From Angiostrongylus vasorum (lineage: Eukaryota; Nematoda; Chromadorea; Rhabditida; Metastrongylidae), in NCBI GenBank assembly GCA_018806985.1, contig JADANN010000286.1:434001-498000 (forward strand): DNA of 64,000 nucleotides, read 5' to 3'. The position numbers and the translations under genes are program-made. Below, piece after piece: positions 1 to 11,673 of the stretch. Numbering within the stretch: position 1 is the stretch's first letter; the number at the start of each line of letters is the position of its first letter. The notes beneath the pieces are model-generated. The model saw only the letters and a program-made list of their open reading frames with translations, did not search any database and was not told where the DNA came from.

Positions 1-759
1 GAGAAAAAAACTCTACAACTGGAATACTTCACCAAAGCTCCTAATTATTGTAGTCCCCTGTATGATGAAGACAAAAGTTAAGTTAAACATTGAGATCAGA
101 AAAACGCATATACATGTATATAAACATCTTACAGGAACCGGTGCCATCGGAAACCAAATTTAGTGAGTGTAGAAACCCGTAAAAATTCCTCTAGATGAGC
201 TTTCCGACTTGCGAAAAGCATTCCTAGTTAGTCAAAATTCGAGTTTTAACTCATTTCGAAGCGAACGCTCAATTCTGACTTCTTCAATAACACCATTCAC
301 CACCTCTCTGAGGCAATCTTCATCCGCACCTGCTGCAGCGAGACCAAACTGTTGAGCGGCGCGAAGGGCAATTTCTTTCGAATGTATGGACTACAAGCAA
401 GATATTCACGAGAACAGATCATACATAACCAAGCTAGTATTTTGATAGGTATAGAAATTCGGGCCTTGCAAGGACATCCCTACCAGGACAATTACAAAAC
501 GGACGTTTACTGTTTCAGTTTGCTATTAACTGTCTGAAATTCCCTTCTTCGCTGTTTATCACTGCATTCAAGAATTCCCAAAACTGAGAGCTTTTGCTTT
601 TAACGCTAAAGAGTCTGGTTGACTATCGAGTAACTTGTACACACTTTCGTTCCCGTGGGACACTAAATCTGCCAAGTGAACCCTACGCTCTTCATGGACA
701 TGAAAATCAGTAACAATACGCCATCACATCTTTTGTTCTCTTTCTGGTAAGAAGATAAT
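1..759. other. No recognisable gene
   Basis: AT-rich sequence downstream of the zinc-finger gene stop. It may contain the gene's 3' UTR. I see no clear coding exon, repeat family member or RNA gene in it. Confidence 0.4.
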
Positions 760-3700
760 CTATGAGAAGATTCGCAGAGCTATGACGAGGGTACGTTTAC
801 TAACAACTAGCCTTCCGGTTGGAAATGTCGAACTCCCTCTTAACTCAGGAGGATGAAGGGAGGTTTTTACGGCAGTTTGACACCCATAAACATTCTATGG
901 GATGAAAATCAAAGCAGGTGATCTAATATAAAAATAACATACCAATTCATGTCGTCGACAATGCGATCGCTTCGAAAACAACTTCCCGCAAAATTCACAT
1001 GAAAATGGTCGTTCGCCACTGAGAACAAATTAGTATAACAAATGACAATTTTCAAAGAAATCGTGAGAAACGATGCTAATAGACAGTACTTACTTATGAG
1101 ATCTTTCGTGCATCTTCAAGGCCGAGTTTGAATGGAAAGATTTGCCACAATCCCATGTGCAAAGATAAGGACGCTCGCCTGAAAAAATATCTAACCTTTA
1201 ACTCATCACAACTGTGTCACCACTAAAAGTCAATTCACCACAAAAGAAATCAATAAATTGGGAAAATAAGGAAAAATGGTACTCAAAACAGCCAAAATAC
1301 CTGTGTGTAGCCGCATGTGGCATGTGAGACCACCTTTTTGTGCAAATCGCCGCCCGCAACGATGACACTCGTAGGGTTTTACTCCAGCATGAGATCGACG
1401 ATGTTCACTTATTTTAGAGGGATACTAGATGACAAATAAGTAAAGAACTATTACAAGTGACGGATTTTCAAAACATGTGAGTGAAGCTACCCGAACAAAT
1501 TTGCCACATTCTTCACATTCATAGACGGTCACTGCCCGACGTGAAGGTTCATTACTTCGACGAGCAACTTTGTTCACGACGACGTCGATATGCCGCTGTT
1601 TTGCTTGCCGCGTCCGGACATCGGTACTGGATTTCGACTATAATTCAGTGAGAAACCGAATGTTTATATTACGTCAAGAAATGGTCGCTAATAGAGAATT
1701 CTGAAGCAAATGAGACACTCACGTTAGATGGTGATGCCCGTTCGATATAAATACTATTCCCGTCGATGTCTTCAAATCCGTACGGAGTTCTACCCACGAG
1801 AACGGTTCCGCTTTCGTGCCCATCATAGACGTAAGTTATCTCATTGTCATCCATATTAACCATTTTAGCATCTCTCGGCTAAAGTCAGATGATGATGAAA
1901 ATGAAAAAATCTTTTTCACTTCAAGCAACGTACTTAAAGATTTCATGGAACAACGTGAGACGAACTTACTACCTGTTGGCCAACATGAACCAATGGTTCA
2001 TCAACAGTGGCGATATCTGATGCATCGTTAACGCTTCGGAATATACCGACCTAAAACGGACAAAAAACACTCAATTTTTTATTTATCAACCTCGTACAAG
2101 CTTATCAAAGATAGGATACATATTGATTAGTCATACCAAGGCTAAAGGGAAGTAGGTTTTGAAAAATATTTGAAATGAACGTCACAATAACAAACACATC
2201 CATAAACGTACCTTCCGATAATGACCCTCTTCTGGCAGAAAGATTTCGACTTCACCAATAATCTGAAACACCAGACCATACAAACAATAAGAACGATGAG
2301 TAAGACAATTTGAATGAATGACTAAGCATTACGGAGAATGCATCGGACCCACCCACCTCGGTTTCTGGCGGTATATTCTGCTCGAGAAATGGAACTCCGT
2401 CTGCTGAAGACGACTCACTTACCATATTTAATTGCAAAGAACCACCTCCATCGGTAATAGTTCTGACTTCAAATCCCTGTTCGTTCTGTGCGACAACACT
2501 GGCCGCAGAATTGCTTAAATCTGTACTTAAACATTTCGTATTCAGTTGGTACCGCTGATCTCTCTCCAAACCCTAAATAAAAAGCTTAAACATATCAAAA
2601 AAGGATGAAGCACGTAATTTCATCACATGTAATGCATCTCTAAAAGCAACTTCTTCATATACAGGAACAACGATAGAACTGGCGATCACATTTCGCAAAC
2701 GCACTTCATCCCGCACCTTTCGTTGGAATTCCACTGGCTGAATGATCAAAACTGAGTGATTAGACTTCAGAAAACATGGAGATCCACATACCAAGATTAA
2801 GCATGACCCCATGCTTGTGACTTACATCTGCAGTTCATTATGGTATCTCAAAAATGTCAACTTGGTTACTATTTAATGAAATAGCACTATTTATTTGATG
2901 CTGAGGAAACGTTAGAAATCACTTCGATAGCTCGTCTTCACTGGTTGTGCGGACCCCAGCAGAGTCTCAATTTTCTAGGAGTTTTGCTGGTTTAGCCATT
3001 GCGGTTCCCTGGAGTACCAAGATAAGCCTAGCTAATGTGTGCCCCCAGGCCGTCACCATCATATGTAGCCGCCGACCTTGTCGATTAGAGGCAGATTTGC
3101 CATCATGTGACTAGTTTGACACCAGGAAGGTGGTGGATCCTGGTAGTGGTTAACTCTTAGCCGGAATTCCTGACAGAAATGCTGGAATCCTTCTCAGCGT
3201 GGGAGACCTTGTAGGAGGATGAATCCCACACTGTACATCGCAGCCCGACACCCAGGAACACCTCTTAGCCACGATAAGGCGGTAAACCGTTGGCAGAATA
3301 TGGGAAATTAAAGTAGAAAATTGATCTTGTTGAGCCAATACGAGGTTTGTATAGGTCTTCGTTGTTGCTGCTGTTGGTGCTGTGGGTCGATGGCTGACGT
3401 TTCCGCGATTTCGCCTTCCCCAGATCATTGCTGTTATGAATGGGACTCACTGAGAAACTTCAGCCATCGACCAACAACACCAACAGCAACGACAACGAAT
3501 ACCTATACCAGCTCCGTATTGGCTAAACAAGATCAGTTTATTATATAAATAAATATGTCAACTATTTATGCCGAGGTTTATTGAAAGTCGGTCTTTTTAG
3601 TTACCAAAATGGAAAATAAAAAGGGGAAACCACAAACCTGACTGAGTGAATGGGCTTGTTTAAAGTGAGCAATAAGCGAAGTATGAGATATGGCAGGAAA

Positions 3701-4162
3701 GCCACATATCGCACATTTGAACGGAAAACTGTGCAGGTGCCTACTCCAAACATGGCTTTCCAAGACTTCAAGACTGGCTAAAAACAACATAGCTCCAGGA
3801 AGACCTCAACGGTGACATTGGATAAGAGATAGATCTCCTTATAAACTTTCAAACTAAAACTTATAGTAGCTGGACCTCGAAGGTTAGAAAGGTGAAAGAT
3901 TTGAAATTCCACGAACCAAAAGTGACTAGTCAGTGCACGGTTTCAGTAAGAACAGAACGAAGAGTGAACTAACGTAGTTCCATAGTGCATTCCGAACAGC
4001 GAAACTGAACAGCGCAATATCCCATTTCCTGATTGAAAACTGAACTTGCTGGAGGTGAACACTCATACCAGAGATTGCGGACGTAAAATTACAGAATTAG
4101 TATGAACATGCGTATGACACACCTTGCACGACGTCACTTCGATGACAGCTTGGGCACCCCAT
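760..4162 (-). CDS. C2H2 zinc-finger protein gene (12 exons modelled)
   Basis: Probable nuclear DNA-binding protein; targets cannot be inferred. Exons in 5'-3' order on the minus strand: 4123-4162, 3638-3777, 2627-2737 (donor uncertain; 2592 is an alternative), 2357-2572, 2212-2262, 1973-2050, 1723-1878, 1491-1637, 1301-1424, 1094-1178, 943-1018, 760-894. Almost all have GT/AG borders and keep phase. The ATG at 4162 follows an in-frame stop. Two N-terminal C2H2 units come first: CPSC is completed by HVWSRHLH from exon 2, then CAICGF...HFKQAH. A long acidic, Ser/Thr-rich linker follows, then a C-terminal array: CEECGKF...[13 protein letters not shown]...[14 protein letters not shown]...HERSH, and CEFCGKLF with an atypical His spacing. 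Linkers HAGVKPY, HTGERPY and NGERPF are the classic TGE(K/R)P type. Introns split at least two fingers. The 900-bp intron between exons 2 and 3 holds SINE-B and PLE debris. The last exon is the least certain, and no poly(A) signal was found beyond it. Confidence 0.72.
2931..3291 (+). repeat. SINE-B copy 1
   Basis: Matches the family at 4693-5072 and 50734-51096 from the GTTGTGCGGACCCCAGCA block to the GGCGGTAAACCGTTGG block. It lies in an intron of the zinc-finger gene. In this orientation the conserved family ends are on the left (tail) and right (head). Confidence 0.8.
3295..3600. repeat. Palindromic Penelope-like end fragment with a decayed hammerhead motif
   Basis: Two inverted arms (about 3331-3400 and 3461-3528) share GGTTTGTATAGG-like and GTTGTTGCTGTTGG-like text and flank a centre. 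Reading minus, the centre contains the GGCGAAATCGC, GAAAC, GTC, AGCC series seen at other PLE ends. The CUGANGA core has decayed to CTGGGGA. The right edge carries the PLE-associated string CCGAGGTTTATTGAAAGTCGG, also seen in inverted form near 57700. Confidence 0.6.
3393..3426 (-). ncRNA. Decayed hammerhead-like motif
   Basis: The minus strand reads CTGGGGA, a GGCG/CGC(G) hairpin, GAAAC, GTC, AGCC. It has lost the invariant A of CUGANGA, so self-cleavage is not expected. Confidence 0.45.
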
Positions 4163-4692
4163 GTCGGGCCGCACGTGCGACTAGACAGGGAGCTTCAGCA
4201 GTAATGGAGAATTCGGAATCCGTGTGAACCTGTAGACGTGCCAGCAGTTTGATGATGAGGAAAACTGTGTGCAAGGACAGAAAGCTGAGCTTTTGCTTGA
4301 AGCGCAGACACGAGGGTTTTTGGCAACAAGATCTATTCAATGCAGTACTGGCTGAGTCTTCGGCTCTTTCGCCTTCTCCAGAACCAGGGAAAGTTAAGCT
4401 GACACAATCTATTCAGGGAAGTACTTTCACAATCTCGGCAAATATGTCGAATGACTCTGTAATGCAAGCCGAGCTTCCTATGGAACACGAAAGAGCAATA
4501 AACAATTGTGGCCTCTCAGTTCAGCAGCTCATGGCCCTCGAAACGAATGCCTGAACTGCTCAATCTTCTGATGGTCAAAAAAATATTACGCACAAATGGG
4601 AGAGTTGGCAATACGACGGCGACTAGTACTAAGCCTTGCCATAGCATTTATTTCTACGATAGTACAACCAGTAAGTGATCGTAGGCAATTAC

Positions 4693-5072
4693 TCTTACTT
4701 GGATACTTGGATGGCCCGTCTTCACTGGTTGTGCGGGACCCAGCATCATTTCCTTTGTTTCGGAGCTCCACTGGCTTAGATTTCCCTGGAGTGCCGAGAT
4801 AATCCTTGCTAAAGTGTGCCCCAGGTCGTCACCACCAAAGTTAGTCGCCGCCCTTGTGGATCAAAGGCAAATTTGCCACCAAGCGACTAGTTTGATACCA
4901 TGACGGTGGTAGATCCTGGTATTGGTTTACTCTTAGCTAGGTTTCCTGATGAAAACATCGGACTCCTCAGCTTGGGAGGCCTTGCTAGTGGATGAATCCA
5001 CCTGCTGTATATCGCAGCCCGACATCCAGGAACACCTCCTAGCCACGATGAAGCGGTAAACCGTTGGGAGGT
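4693..5072 (+). repeat. SINE-B copy 2, inserted in a PLE
   Basis: Nearly full-length copy, from ACTTGGATACTTGGATGG to AAGCGGTAAACCGTTGGG. PLE reverse-transcriptase remnants on both sides show it inserted after the PLE. Confidence 0.85.
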
Positions 5073-6090
5073 CGGCTATTACTCTACTGCAGATGTGCAG
5101 ACGATTGTTTTGTTATCTGCTCCAGATAGGAAGAGGTGGACAAGTGTTTTGAGTTAATGAATGAACAGACAGAGTACATAACATTTCTATATTAACAGCA
5201 AACCGGCTTCCATTTTTGAACGTCCAAATTAATCTACCCGAAAACGGCTATATTACAAAGTGGTAGCGAAAGCCAAGTAGTAAAAACATAGTGGTGCACT
5301 ACCTCTCCTCTTACCTCTCACACACAAAAAGGGTGCTTGTAAGAAACGTCTTTCGAAGAACTACCAGTCCGTGCACAAGAAGAAGCAGAGGAAGGAATTT
5401 CGGAAACTGGCGCTGCAAATGGCCATTTCTAATAGCTGCAAAACTGCAACTCCTCGGGATAGGTGTTGAAGAAAACCCAAGCCTCCAATGGATAACTTTA
5501 GCGATAATAAGGTCCCGTTTATCCTACGCTTTATTTCCAACGAAATAAGTGCAGTTATAAAATACTGCATAGGAAGGATTCGTTTACAGATATCGGTAGC
5601 AGTGATAGAAATATGACTGAACACCCTGAGACGCCAGCTAGTTCGTAACTACCTCTATGACAAAAACTGCACAATTTGCCATAACGGTAGGGTCGGTGAT
5701 TGCATGAGTTTTGGTCACTGGAGATTTTGAAGTGAAAGTCAGTATCCTCGTATAGCAATCTAAGACATCTGTGCAAGAAACTCTTAAAGAGTTCCGAATA
5801 AATTCTGAAAATCCAAAAAACGAACCCACTTAAGCGTCCTGTGGTCACACGTGACCTCGCACTATATTTCAGGCTGATTTCTTCTGACCTGTGCCAGGCA
5901 CATTCCTAGCACATGTCCCAGCCCACTGTGTGCGGCTGCTCTCCACCAATTAGCTGGAACAATTACAACTAATAGAACGGCAAGTGTTTAGAGGAAGCTA
6001 TTAATTACGCGAATGAAGATTTATGTTTTTTCTGCTGAGGTTATGAAAACGTTTGGCTGAGTAGTTTGCGTGTCAGCCTAACCTTTCCAG

Positions 6091-6124
6091 GCTCTGAAGA
6101 AGGCGAAACAGCCGAAACGTCAGC
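6091..6124 (+). ncRNA. Hammerhead ribozyme motif (PLE-associated), best core
   Basis: Stem I arm GCT (6091-6093), CTGAAGA (fits CUGANGA, 6094-6100), stem II GGC/GCC around a GAAACA loop, GAAA (6114-6117), a minimal two-pair stem III made of AC/GT, then the cleavage-site C (6121) and the stem I partner AGC (6122-6124). All core positions expected of a hammerhead are present. Such minimal stem III forms are known in Penelope-like elements and probably act as dimers. Confidence 0.7.
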
Positions 6125-6179
6125 TAGCACTGTGGTAAATAAATCTTATAACGGCCTGGGGTCTGGCATCAAGTAAACA

Positions 6180-6475
6180 GTGAATTATAAATGTGTCGTG
6201 CTCTTTTTTGAGCAATCGCGAAGTTGTTTATCAGCACGTTTACGGTGGCTGACGTTTCGGCAGTATCATCTTCTTCAGAGACAGCTGTTCTCCTCTAAAG
6301 TTGGTGCTCCAGACACAAAGAACAAAGATGTTGCTTGGTCACACATTTCATTCTTATTGCGAACGCTTCGTTCCGTTTGCTTCGTAGTGCGGCCCGAAGT
6401 AATTTCGATGCCTCATACTTGTTGGCTATCCTCTGATTGACCGCTTGAGTTTGTAAACAGCGATTTATTTAATTA
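6180..6475 (-). mobile_element. Inverted short PLE end with a second hammerhead-like motif
   Basis: Contains the minus-strand series AGC, GTC, GAAAC, CTGAAGA at 6248-6281. It is followed by a CAGTCGGTCTTGGGGAG-like string resembling other PLE edges. With the motif at 6091 it forms a divergent pair only about 120 bp apart. Confidence 0.5.
6248..6281 (-). ncRNA. Hammerhead-like motif with weak stem II
   Basis: The minus strand has CTGAAGA, GAAAC and GTC in the right order and spacing. The stem II segment pairs poorly and stem I has a mismatch, so activity is doubtful. Confidence 0.5.
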
Positions 6476-6479
6476 ATGC

Positions 6480-7399
6480 AGAGATTGGTAGGCAGTCGGT
6501 CTTGGGGAGTGCAAAGACATTTTAGAGAGATCAGGAAACATAGTGCAGAAGAAATGAGAAAGAAAAAGTGGACGTGGTATGACACTAACAACACTAGAAC
6601 ACCGCGCTAACACTTGTTTCCTACAGTTTCAGGTTAAGTTGTATCGTATGTGACACTTGCTCCTCACCACCGCTCTGTCACAGAAGCTGCTCTCGCTTTG
6701 GTCTACCAACCTTTTGGTCTCGTTTCTTCCCGCATTTCAGCAATGGATTTATAAGTCCACAGAATGCGTAATGAGATAGAGCAGCACAGCGAATACTTAG
6801 TTGGTCAGCATTGGTCACTTGAGCACTTTGTTTTGTTCATGAATATCGTTCAGTGCTTGTCGAAATGACTCTCCCTCGAATCCTGCGATAATTGAACTAC
6901 AGCATTCACGGTTCTTCACCAGTGACAAAGTTATCGACGTCTTTCGATCAGAGAGAGTTCTTCCGAGAGAAGCCTGGTACCACTTTGCTATACGCGGACA
7001 TCAGAACTTCAGATCTTAGGGGGTTAATACTGACTCTACTGATGTCCAGTATAGTTGTGTCTATGCTGAAGCTTTTGTGGACTAATGGAGTGGAATGCCA
7101 ATCAATTGACATATCATGCAAATGCTGTTCATCTAAGAGCAACTATGGCTAAGTGGATGGGTAACAAGATGCTAGCAAGATTGGCTTCATAAAGCAGCAG
7201 AACTCGTTATTTATCCTCTGAAGAGAGCGCAATTGTTATTGGAGAAGGATACAGCTATTATTGGGAAAAAGATTCCAGAATAGATGCATCTTGTAACATT
7301 TTAAAACATGTGTATTGCAAAATCCTTTCCATCCATGATCACAAATGCCATACGGTACTGAAGGAAACAGTTTCGAAATACATCGGTAGTGGTTGTAGT
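6480..7399. other. No recognisable gene
   Basis: Low-information sequence. Several short open frames occur on both strands but none resembles a known family. Confidence 0.35.
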
Positions 7400-7465
7400 A
7401 CTTACTTGTATGCTTGGATGGCCCGACTCCACTGGTTGTGTGGATTCCAGCAAAATCTCCATTAG
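7400..7465 (+). repeat. SINE-B 3'-end fragment
   Basis: Only the block with CTTGGATGGCCCGACTCC, GGTTGTGTGGATTCCAGCA is present, matching the left end of other SINE-B copies. Confidence 0.65.
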
Positions 7466-7551
7466 TTTCCTTCTCGGGTAATCGTCGTCGATGGTGGTGG
7501 CCTGCTTCGAACACGGTGACGTCCGCGAAGCCCATTCCATAATCCTGAAAT

Positions 7552-8712
7552 CGTTGCTATCTACGAGTGCAGATGATTGACCTTAGCCACGAACATGCCC
7601 ACCCATCGCTTGGGTGGTCTTCCAAGAAGCTGGCATTCTCCTGGAGTCCACTCTACTGTTCTTCTCGTTCATCTGTTATATGTTCCTCTTATTATGTGAT
7701 TCGCTATCGATATATATTGTCCTAATTCCCGAAGATGGGATAGAGAGGTAGGTTCCAAAGATTTAAGTTGCACATTTCGGCTAGACGTTGCAAGTACCGA
7801 TTAGATTTCGGAAGACATCGTCCAAGCTCTCTGTGAGTGTTGTGCAGTATTCTCGACGTGGTTAAGGTGTCAGCCCACGTCTCTGCAGCATAACAGAGCG
7901 ATGGAAGGACCGTTGAATCGAAAAGATGAGCGCGGAGTGTTGGGTCCGTTAGTTGGTCGGTGACTTCTTCACTGGCCCGAATGGGACCCATGCTGCTTTC
8001 CTTCTTACCTCTGATTCTTCCTTCATGTTGTTCTCCATGTTCATTGATCGCCCGAGGCTGGTCTCTGCAATCAGGGAGCCATCCAATTCAATTTTTTCGC
8101 CTTCGCACCATGAGTTTTTTCATGAACTGGGTCCTCGTTCTATTTATGCTACGTCCAATCTTTTTTTCTCACGTGGTTGAGTTCACTAGCACCCTCTCTG
8201 CTTCGTCGGTTCTTTTTTGCATAGATGTTGATAGGAATTTTCCATCAGTATGTATGCCCTTTTCGTTCCAATCGAATGACATCATTATCCACTGCATTGC
8301 GCCAGTAAACGTCTTTGGCGATCTCGTTTCGCCTTGACGAAACACTTTTCCTACAGGTGTGGTGAGGGGTCGATGAAAAAGCTGCATATTTGTGCTGCAG
8401 TTCCGATTGCAGTCTGCTATTGTTCGTTTATAGGACGCAGTCCACTCCTTGATGGACGAGCGCTAATAGGACTGCATACATTTTGACGCTGTCAAACGCT
8501 CTTTTTGCACTCGATAAAGGATAAGATATCATGTGGGCTGCAAGAAGTGCATTTTTTGGCTGACAGCTGCAAGGAAATCGGCGATGATATTATCGGGTCC
8601 TGGAGTTATGACTCTACATGCTTTCTATCGCAACTCTAGCTTCAGAGAGTAGATTTCCAGGCGATTTTTTTTCCAACAGGAATTTCGTGGTCTGATACTG
8701 GGATTGTGCAAT
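7552..8712 (-). pseudogene. RTE-like LINE reverse transcriptase remnant (second LINE family)
   Basis: Minus-strand pieces read in order: PGPDNIIADFL near 8590 (RT N-terminal palm); LFHRPLTTPVGK and RQGETRSPK, close to the usual VRQGDTISPKLF, at 8300-8385; WNEKGIHTDGKFLS; then LRAHLFDSTVLPSLCYAAETW at 7850-7940. Last come GRPPKRWV-like residues near 7620, typical of the C-terminal region. Stops, frameshifts and deletions separate the blocks, and no intact FADD catalytic box remains. It belongs to a LINE family different from the 54-57 kb copy. Confidence 0.75.
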
Positions 8713-8714
8713 GA

Positions 8715-9062
8715 AAAAAAGTTGGTATAGAATCTCAGGAAATATTACGCACAAATTTTCCGTTCACTATGGAAGGAGGGTTCACTATGGGAGAGCCACA
8801 AGCACCAAGGTTTGCCGTTGCGCTCATTACTAAAGTATGTTAAGCTCCAGTACTCGATCGCCGTCGATTAATTTACCTCAGTTATTTAGATGATTGTTTT
8901 GTCATCTTCTCAACACTGGACCAGATGAACGAACGTTTTCAATTACTGAACGAATAGTCGGAGCATATGATGTTCAGCCGGAAGAAACCGAAAAAAGATC
9001 GGCCTCCGATTTTGAATATTCAAAACAAACTACCTGAAAATGGCTACATCATAAAGTGGTAT
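8715..9062 (+). pseudogene. Penelope-like element RT fragment with YLDD box
   Basis: Reads YLSYLDDCFVIFSTLDQMNE near 8880 (RT motif C, YxDD type), then a stop, then KKPKKDRPPILNIQNKLPE and NGYIIKWY up to about 9060. This is the PLE RT palm to linker segment. It ends abruptly where the LINE 3' tail at 9065 begins. Confidence 0.75.
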
Positions 9063-10587
9063 CACCTATATCACCTGTAGTCCCGTTGATCGTCGAGTGA
9101 CTCGAGCGGGAGCCAGTAAATCTTCCATTGTTCCCTGTCGCGTGCAAGAGTAGCCCAAGGGGTTCTGCTCGCTCTAGGGATTCGTTGGACATCATATCTT
9201 TCTTCCAGGCTTTTCGTTAAGAACTCTGATCATCGGGTCGGTGGTCTTCCTGCAGTGCGTTTGACATCTCGAGGAGTCCAGTCATTAATGGCTCTTGTTC
9301 ATCGGTTGTCATTCATACGCACTACGTGTCCGGCCCACCTTATCTTCGACTGCTTGGCGTACAAAAAGGCATCTTTGATTTCTGATCGTTGACGCAGGTC
9401 GGAGCTTCGGAACCCTTCCCTTACTTGTGTGACATGGGATACTCCTAGCACCATCTTTTCGACAGCGCCTTCAACAACAATGAATGATTTTACACACTGT
9501 TTAGCAGCGACTAGTTTTCTGACGCATTTGTCAACGCAGGACGTACCGTTAAGTCGAAAAGGTGGGCACGGAGTCGGATATTCTTTGTCCTCTTCACTAC
9601 ATCCTCGTTGCTGTTGAAAGCTCCCCAAGCCGCTCGTTTCTTTCTGCTCAACTCTGGGGGCTAAGTCGTTCAACATGTTGATTTCCCGACCTAGACAGAT
9701 ATAACTGCAACATTAGGAGATATTCGCTCCGTTGATCGTGAGGGGGTACACGAAACCAATCCGTTCCTCATGAACATCGTTTTTTGTGAGATTTAGTCGA
9801 AGTTCAATCTTTCCACAGGCTTTATCAAGGTCGGCAAGCATTCGTTCCGCGTAGCTAATGTTTGGTGTTATAAGGACGATGTCATCAGCAAAGCGAAGAT
9901 GGTCTAATTGTCGACAATCGATTTTCAATCCCATATTATCCCGTTACACTGTTCGCAAGACGTTCTCGAGGGTGGCGGTGAATAGTTTTGGCGAGATGGT
10001 ATCGCCTTGCCTTAACCCCCTGTTCTAACGTCGATGCTAGTATCGTTGCAGAATGGTGATATCTTTTTTTGTGAATTTTTTGTACAGCTCAGGAAGAATC
10101 TTTATGTACTGAGTAGGGACTCTCTGACTATCAAGAGCTTCCATGACTGCTTCTGTCTCAGTTGACTCAAAGGCCTTCTTTACATCGATGAAAGTGAGAC
10201 ACAGCGGTCTTTTGTACGCTCGCGACACTTCAGTGAGTGTTGTTATCGTGTGGATGTGGTTCTCCAGTGTTCTGTTAATCCTGTTTAGAATGACTCGAGT
10301 GAAAAGTTTGTAGACGACAGACAGCAAGCAAATTGGGCGATAGGTTCCGATATCATAGAGGTCACCCTTCTTGAACAATAACACGGTCTTGCTGGTCTTC
10401 TAATGAGTAACGACTAAGCATACGGACAGGTGACATGTGAAAGGCCGAGCCAATGTGTTTACGAGGACTGACGGAGGGTTCTTCAGGTGTTCTGGTCTTA
10501 TCCTGTCCGGACCTGGTGCTGTTTGATTTTTCACCGACGAAATGGCATGTCGGATTTCGGAAAGGAGCACCGGTGGTACAACATATC

Positions 10588-10600
10588 CATCCTTCTTTAT
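10588..10600. repeat. Target-site duplication, left copy
   Basis: CATCCTTCTTTAT recurs at 11674-11686 on the far side of the PLE dimer. The uninterrupted LINE copy at about 55745-55765 has a single related segment here. Confidence 0.8.
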
Positions 10601-10689
10601 GAATGCGTCGTTTTCTTGTTCAGCAATCGCGAGGTTGTTAAACAGCATACATTTACTTCCATAGAAAAACACAATACAATACAACAGTA

Positions 10690-10723
10690 GCTGACGTTTC
10701 GGTAGCATCGCCTTCTTCAGAGC
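10690..10723 (-). ncRNA. Hammerhead ribozyme motif, left arm
   Basis: The minus strand reads GCT, CTGAAGA, AGG-loop-CC, GAAAC, GTC, AGC, with a three-pair stem I (GCT/AGC). The core is complete; stem II is short. Confidence 0.65.
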
Positions 10724-11510
10724 CTGGAAGGGTATGCTGATATGCAATTTACTAGACCAAACGCTTCATTAACACTTACAAAAAGAAAAACTCTATGGTA
10801 ATTACATGATCAACAGCTTCTCGAAAAAACACCGCTTTTTTTACGTGCCTTCCAATGAGGAAGATTAGAACAGCTGATTATAGTCGCATAAGGTTGATGA
10901 CTGCACCATCCCACATCAGAAACTGATGCGAACATACGGGGTCAGGTCGCGTATGACCTCTGGGCATTCATCCCTGCTATTCATTGTAGGGTTTTTGGCA
11001 TTTATCCAAAAAGACTCCAGAAGTTTTCGCGCTGGTGTTCTAGTCTCCTGCGCAAGGATATTGACTTTTACTTCAAAAATCGTCCCCGCTGTGCTTTTTT
11101 ATCCTATGCGTGCCTAGTGGGGTACTTTTAGGGATAGAAAAGCACAGCGGGGACGATTTTTGAGTAAAAGTCAATATCCTTGCGCAGGAGACTAGAACAC
11201 AGCGCGAAAACTTCTTGAGGCTTTTTGGATAAACGTCAAAAAACCCTACAATGAATAGCAGGGAGGAATGCCCAGAGGTCACGACTCCGACCTGATCCCG
11301 TATGTTCGCATCAATTTCTGATGTGGGATGATGTAGTCATCAACAATATGCCACTATAATCAGCTGTTCTAATCTTCCTCAATGGGAAGTCACGTAAAAA
11401 AGCGGTGTTTTTCGAGGAGCTGTTGATCATGTAATTACCACAGAGTTTTTCGGTTAAGTGTTAATGAAGCGTTTCGCCTAGTAAAATTACATATCAGTAT
11501 ACCCTTCCAG

Positions 11511-11544
11511 GCTCTGAAAAAGGCGATACCGCCGAAACGTCAGC
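11511..11544 (+). ncRNA. Hammerhead motif, right arm, core mutated
   Basis: GCT, CTGAAAA, GGCG/CGCC stem II, GAAAC, GTC, AGC. The core G of CUGANGA is A, a change expected to abolish cleavage. Stems I and II are intact. Confidence 0.6.
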
Positions 11545-11673
11545 TACTGTTGTATTGTATTGTGTTTTTCTATGGAAGTAAATGCATGCTGTTTAACAAC
11601 CTCGCGATTGCTGAACAGAAAACGACGCATTCATATTCCAATGCCGAGGTTTATAGAAAGTCGATCCTGGGAA

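Larger units (their letters stand above)
4440..6130 (+). mobile_element. Penelope-like element copy, RT pseudogene split by SINE-B
   Basis: Remnant of a PLE: reverse transcriptase plus GIY-YIG-type retroelement. The segment before 4690 carries NNCGLSVQQL followed by an RT stretch parallel to the copy at 8735. After the SINE-B insertion, 5085-5280 continues with a decayed CADDCFVIC (RT motif C) and the KPSSKN-like segment. From 5290 VHYLSSYLSHTKRVLVRN follows. The C-terminal nuclease part (5640-5860) is badly decayed. Stops and frameshifts are frequent, so this is not functional. A hammerhead-like motif at 6091-6124 lies downstream of the coding remnant. PLEs normally insert by target-primed reverse transcription. 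Confidence 0.75.
10601..11673. mobile_element. Inverted PLE dimer (tail-to-tail) inserted in the LINE
   Basis: Two arms of about 500 bp (10601-11110 and 11125-11640) are near-perfect reverse complements around a roughly 15-bp spacer. Each arm carries a hammerhead-like motif and the PLE C-terminal coding tail (VNILAQETRTPARKLLESFW in the left arm, minus). It lies between 13-bp duplications of LINE sequence, so it inserted as one unit. Neither arm has a full RT, so it is non-autonomous. Confidence 0.82.

Noticed and set aside
352..537. 61-codon plus-strand ORF
   Set aside because: No family resemblance or splice context, and it is short enough to occur by chance.
4249..4554. 101-codon plus-strand ORF as a host gene
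   Set aside because: Its 3' half (NNCGLSVQQL) belongs to Penelope-like reverse transcriptase and its middle overlaps a decayed hammerhead-like stretch. It is part of the PLE copy.
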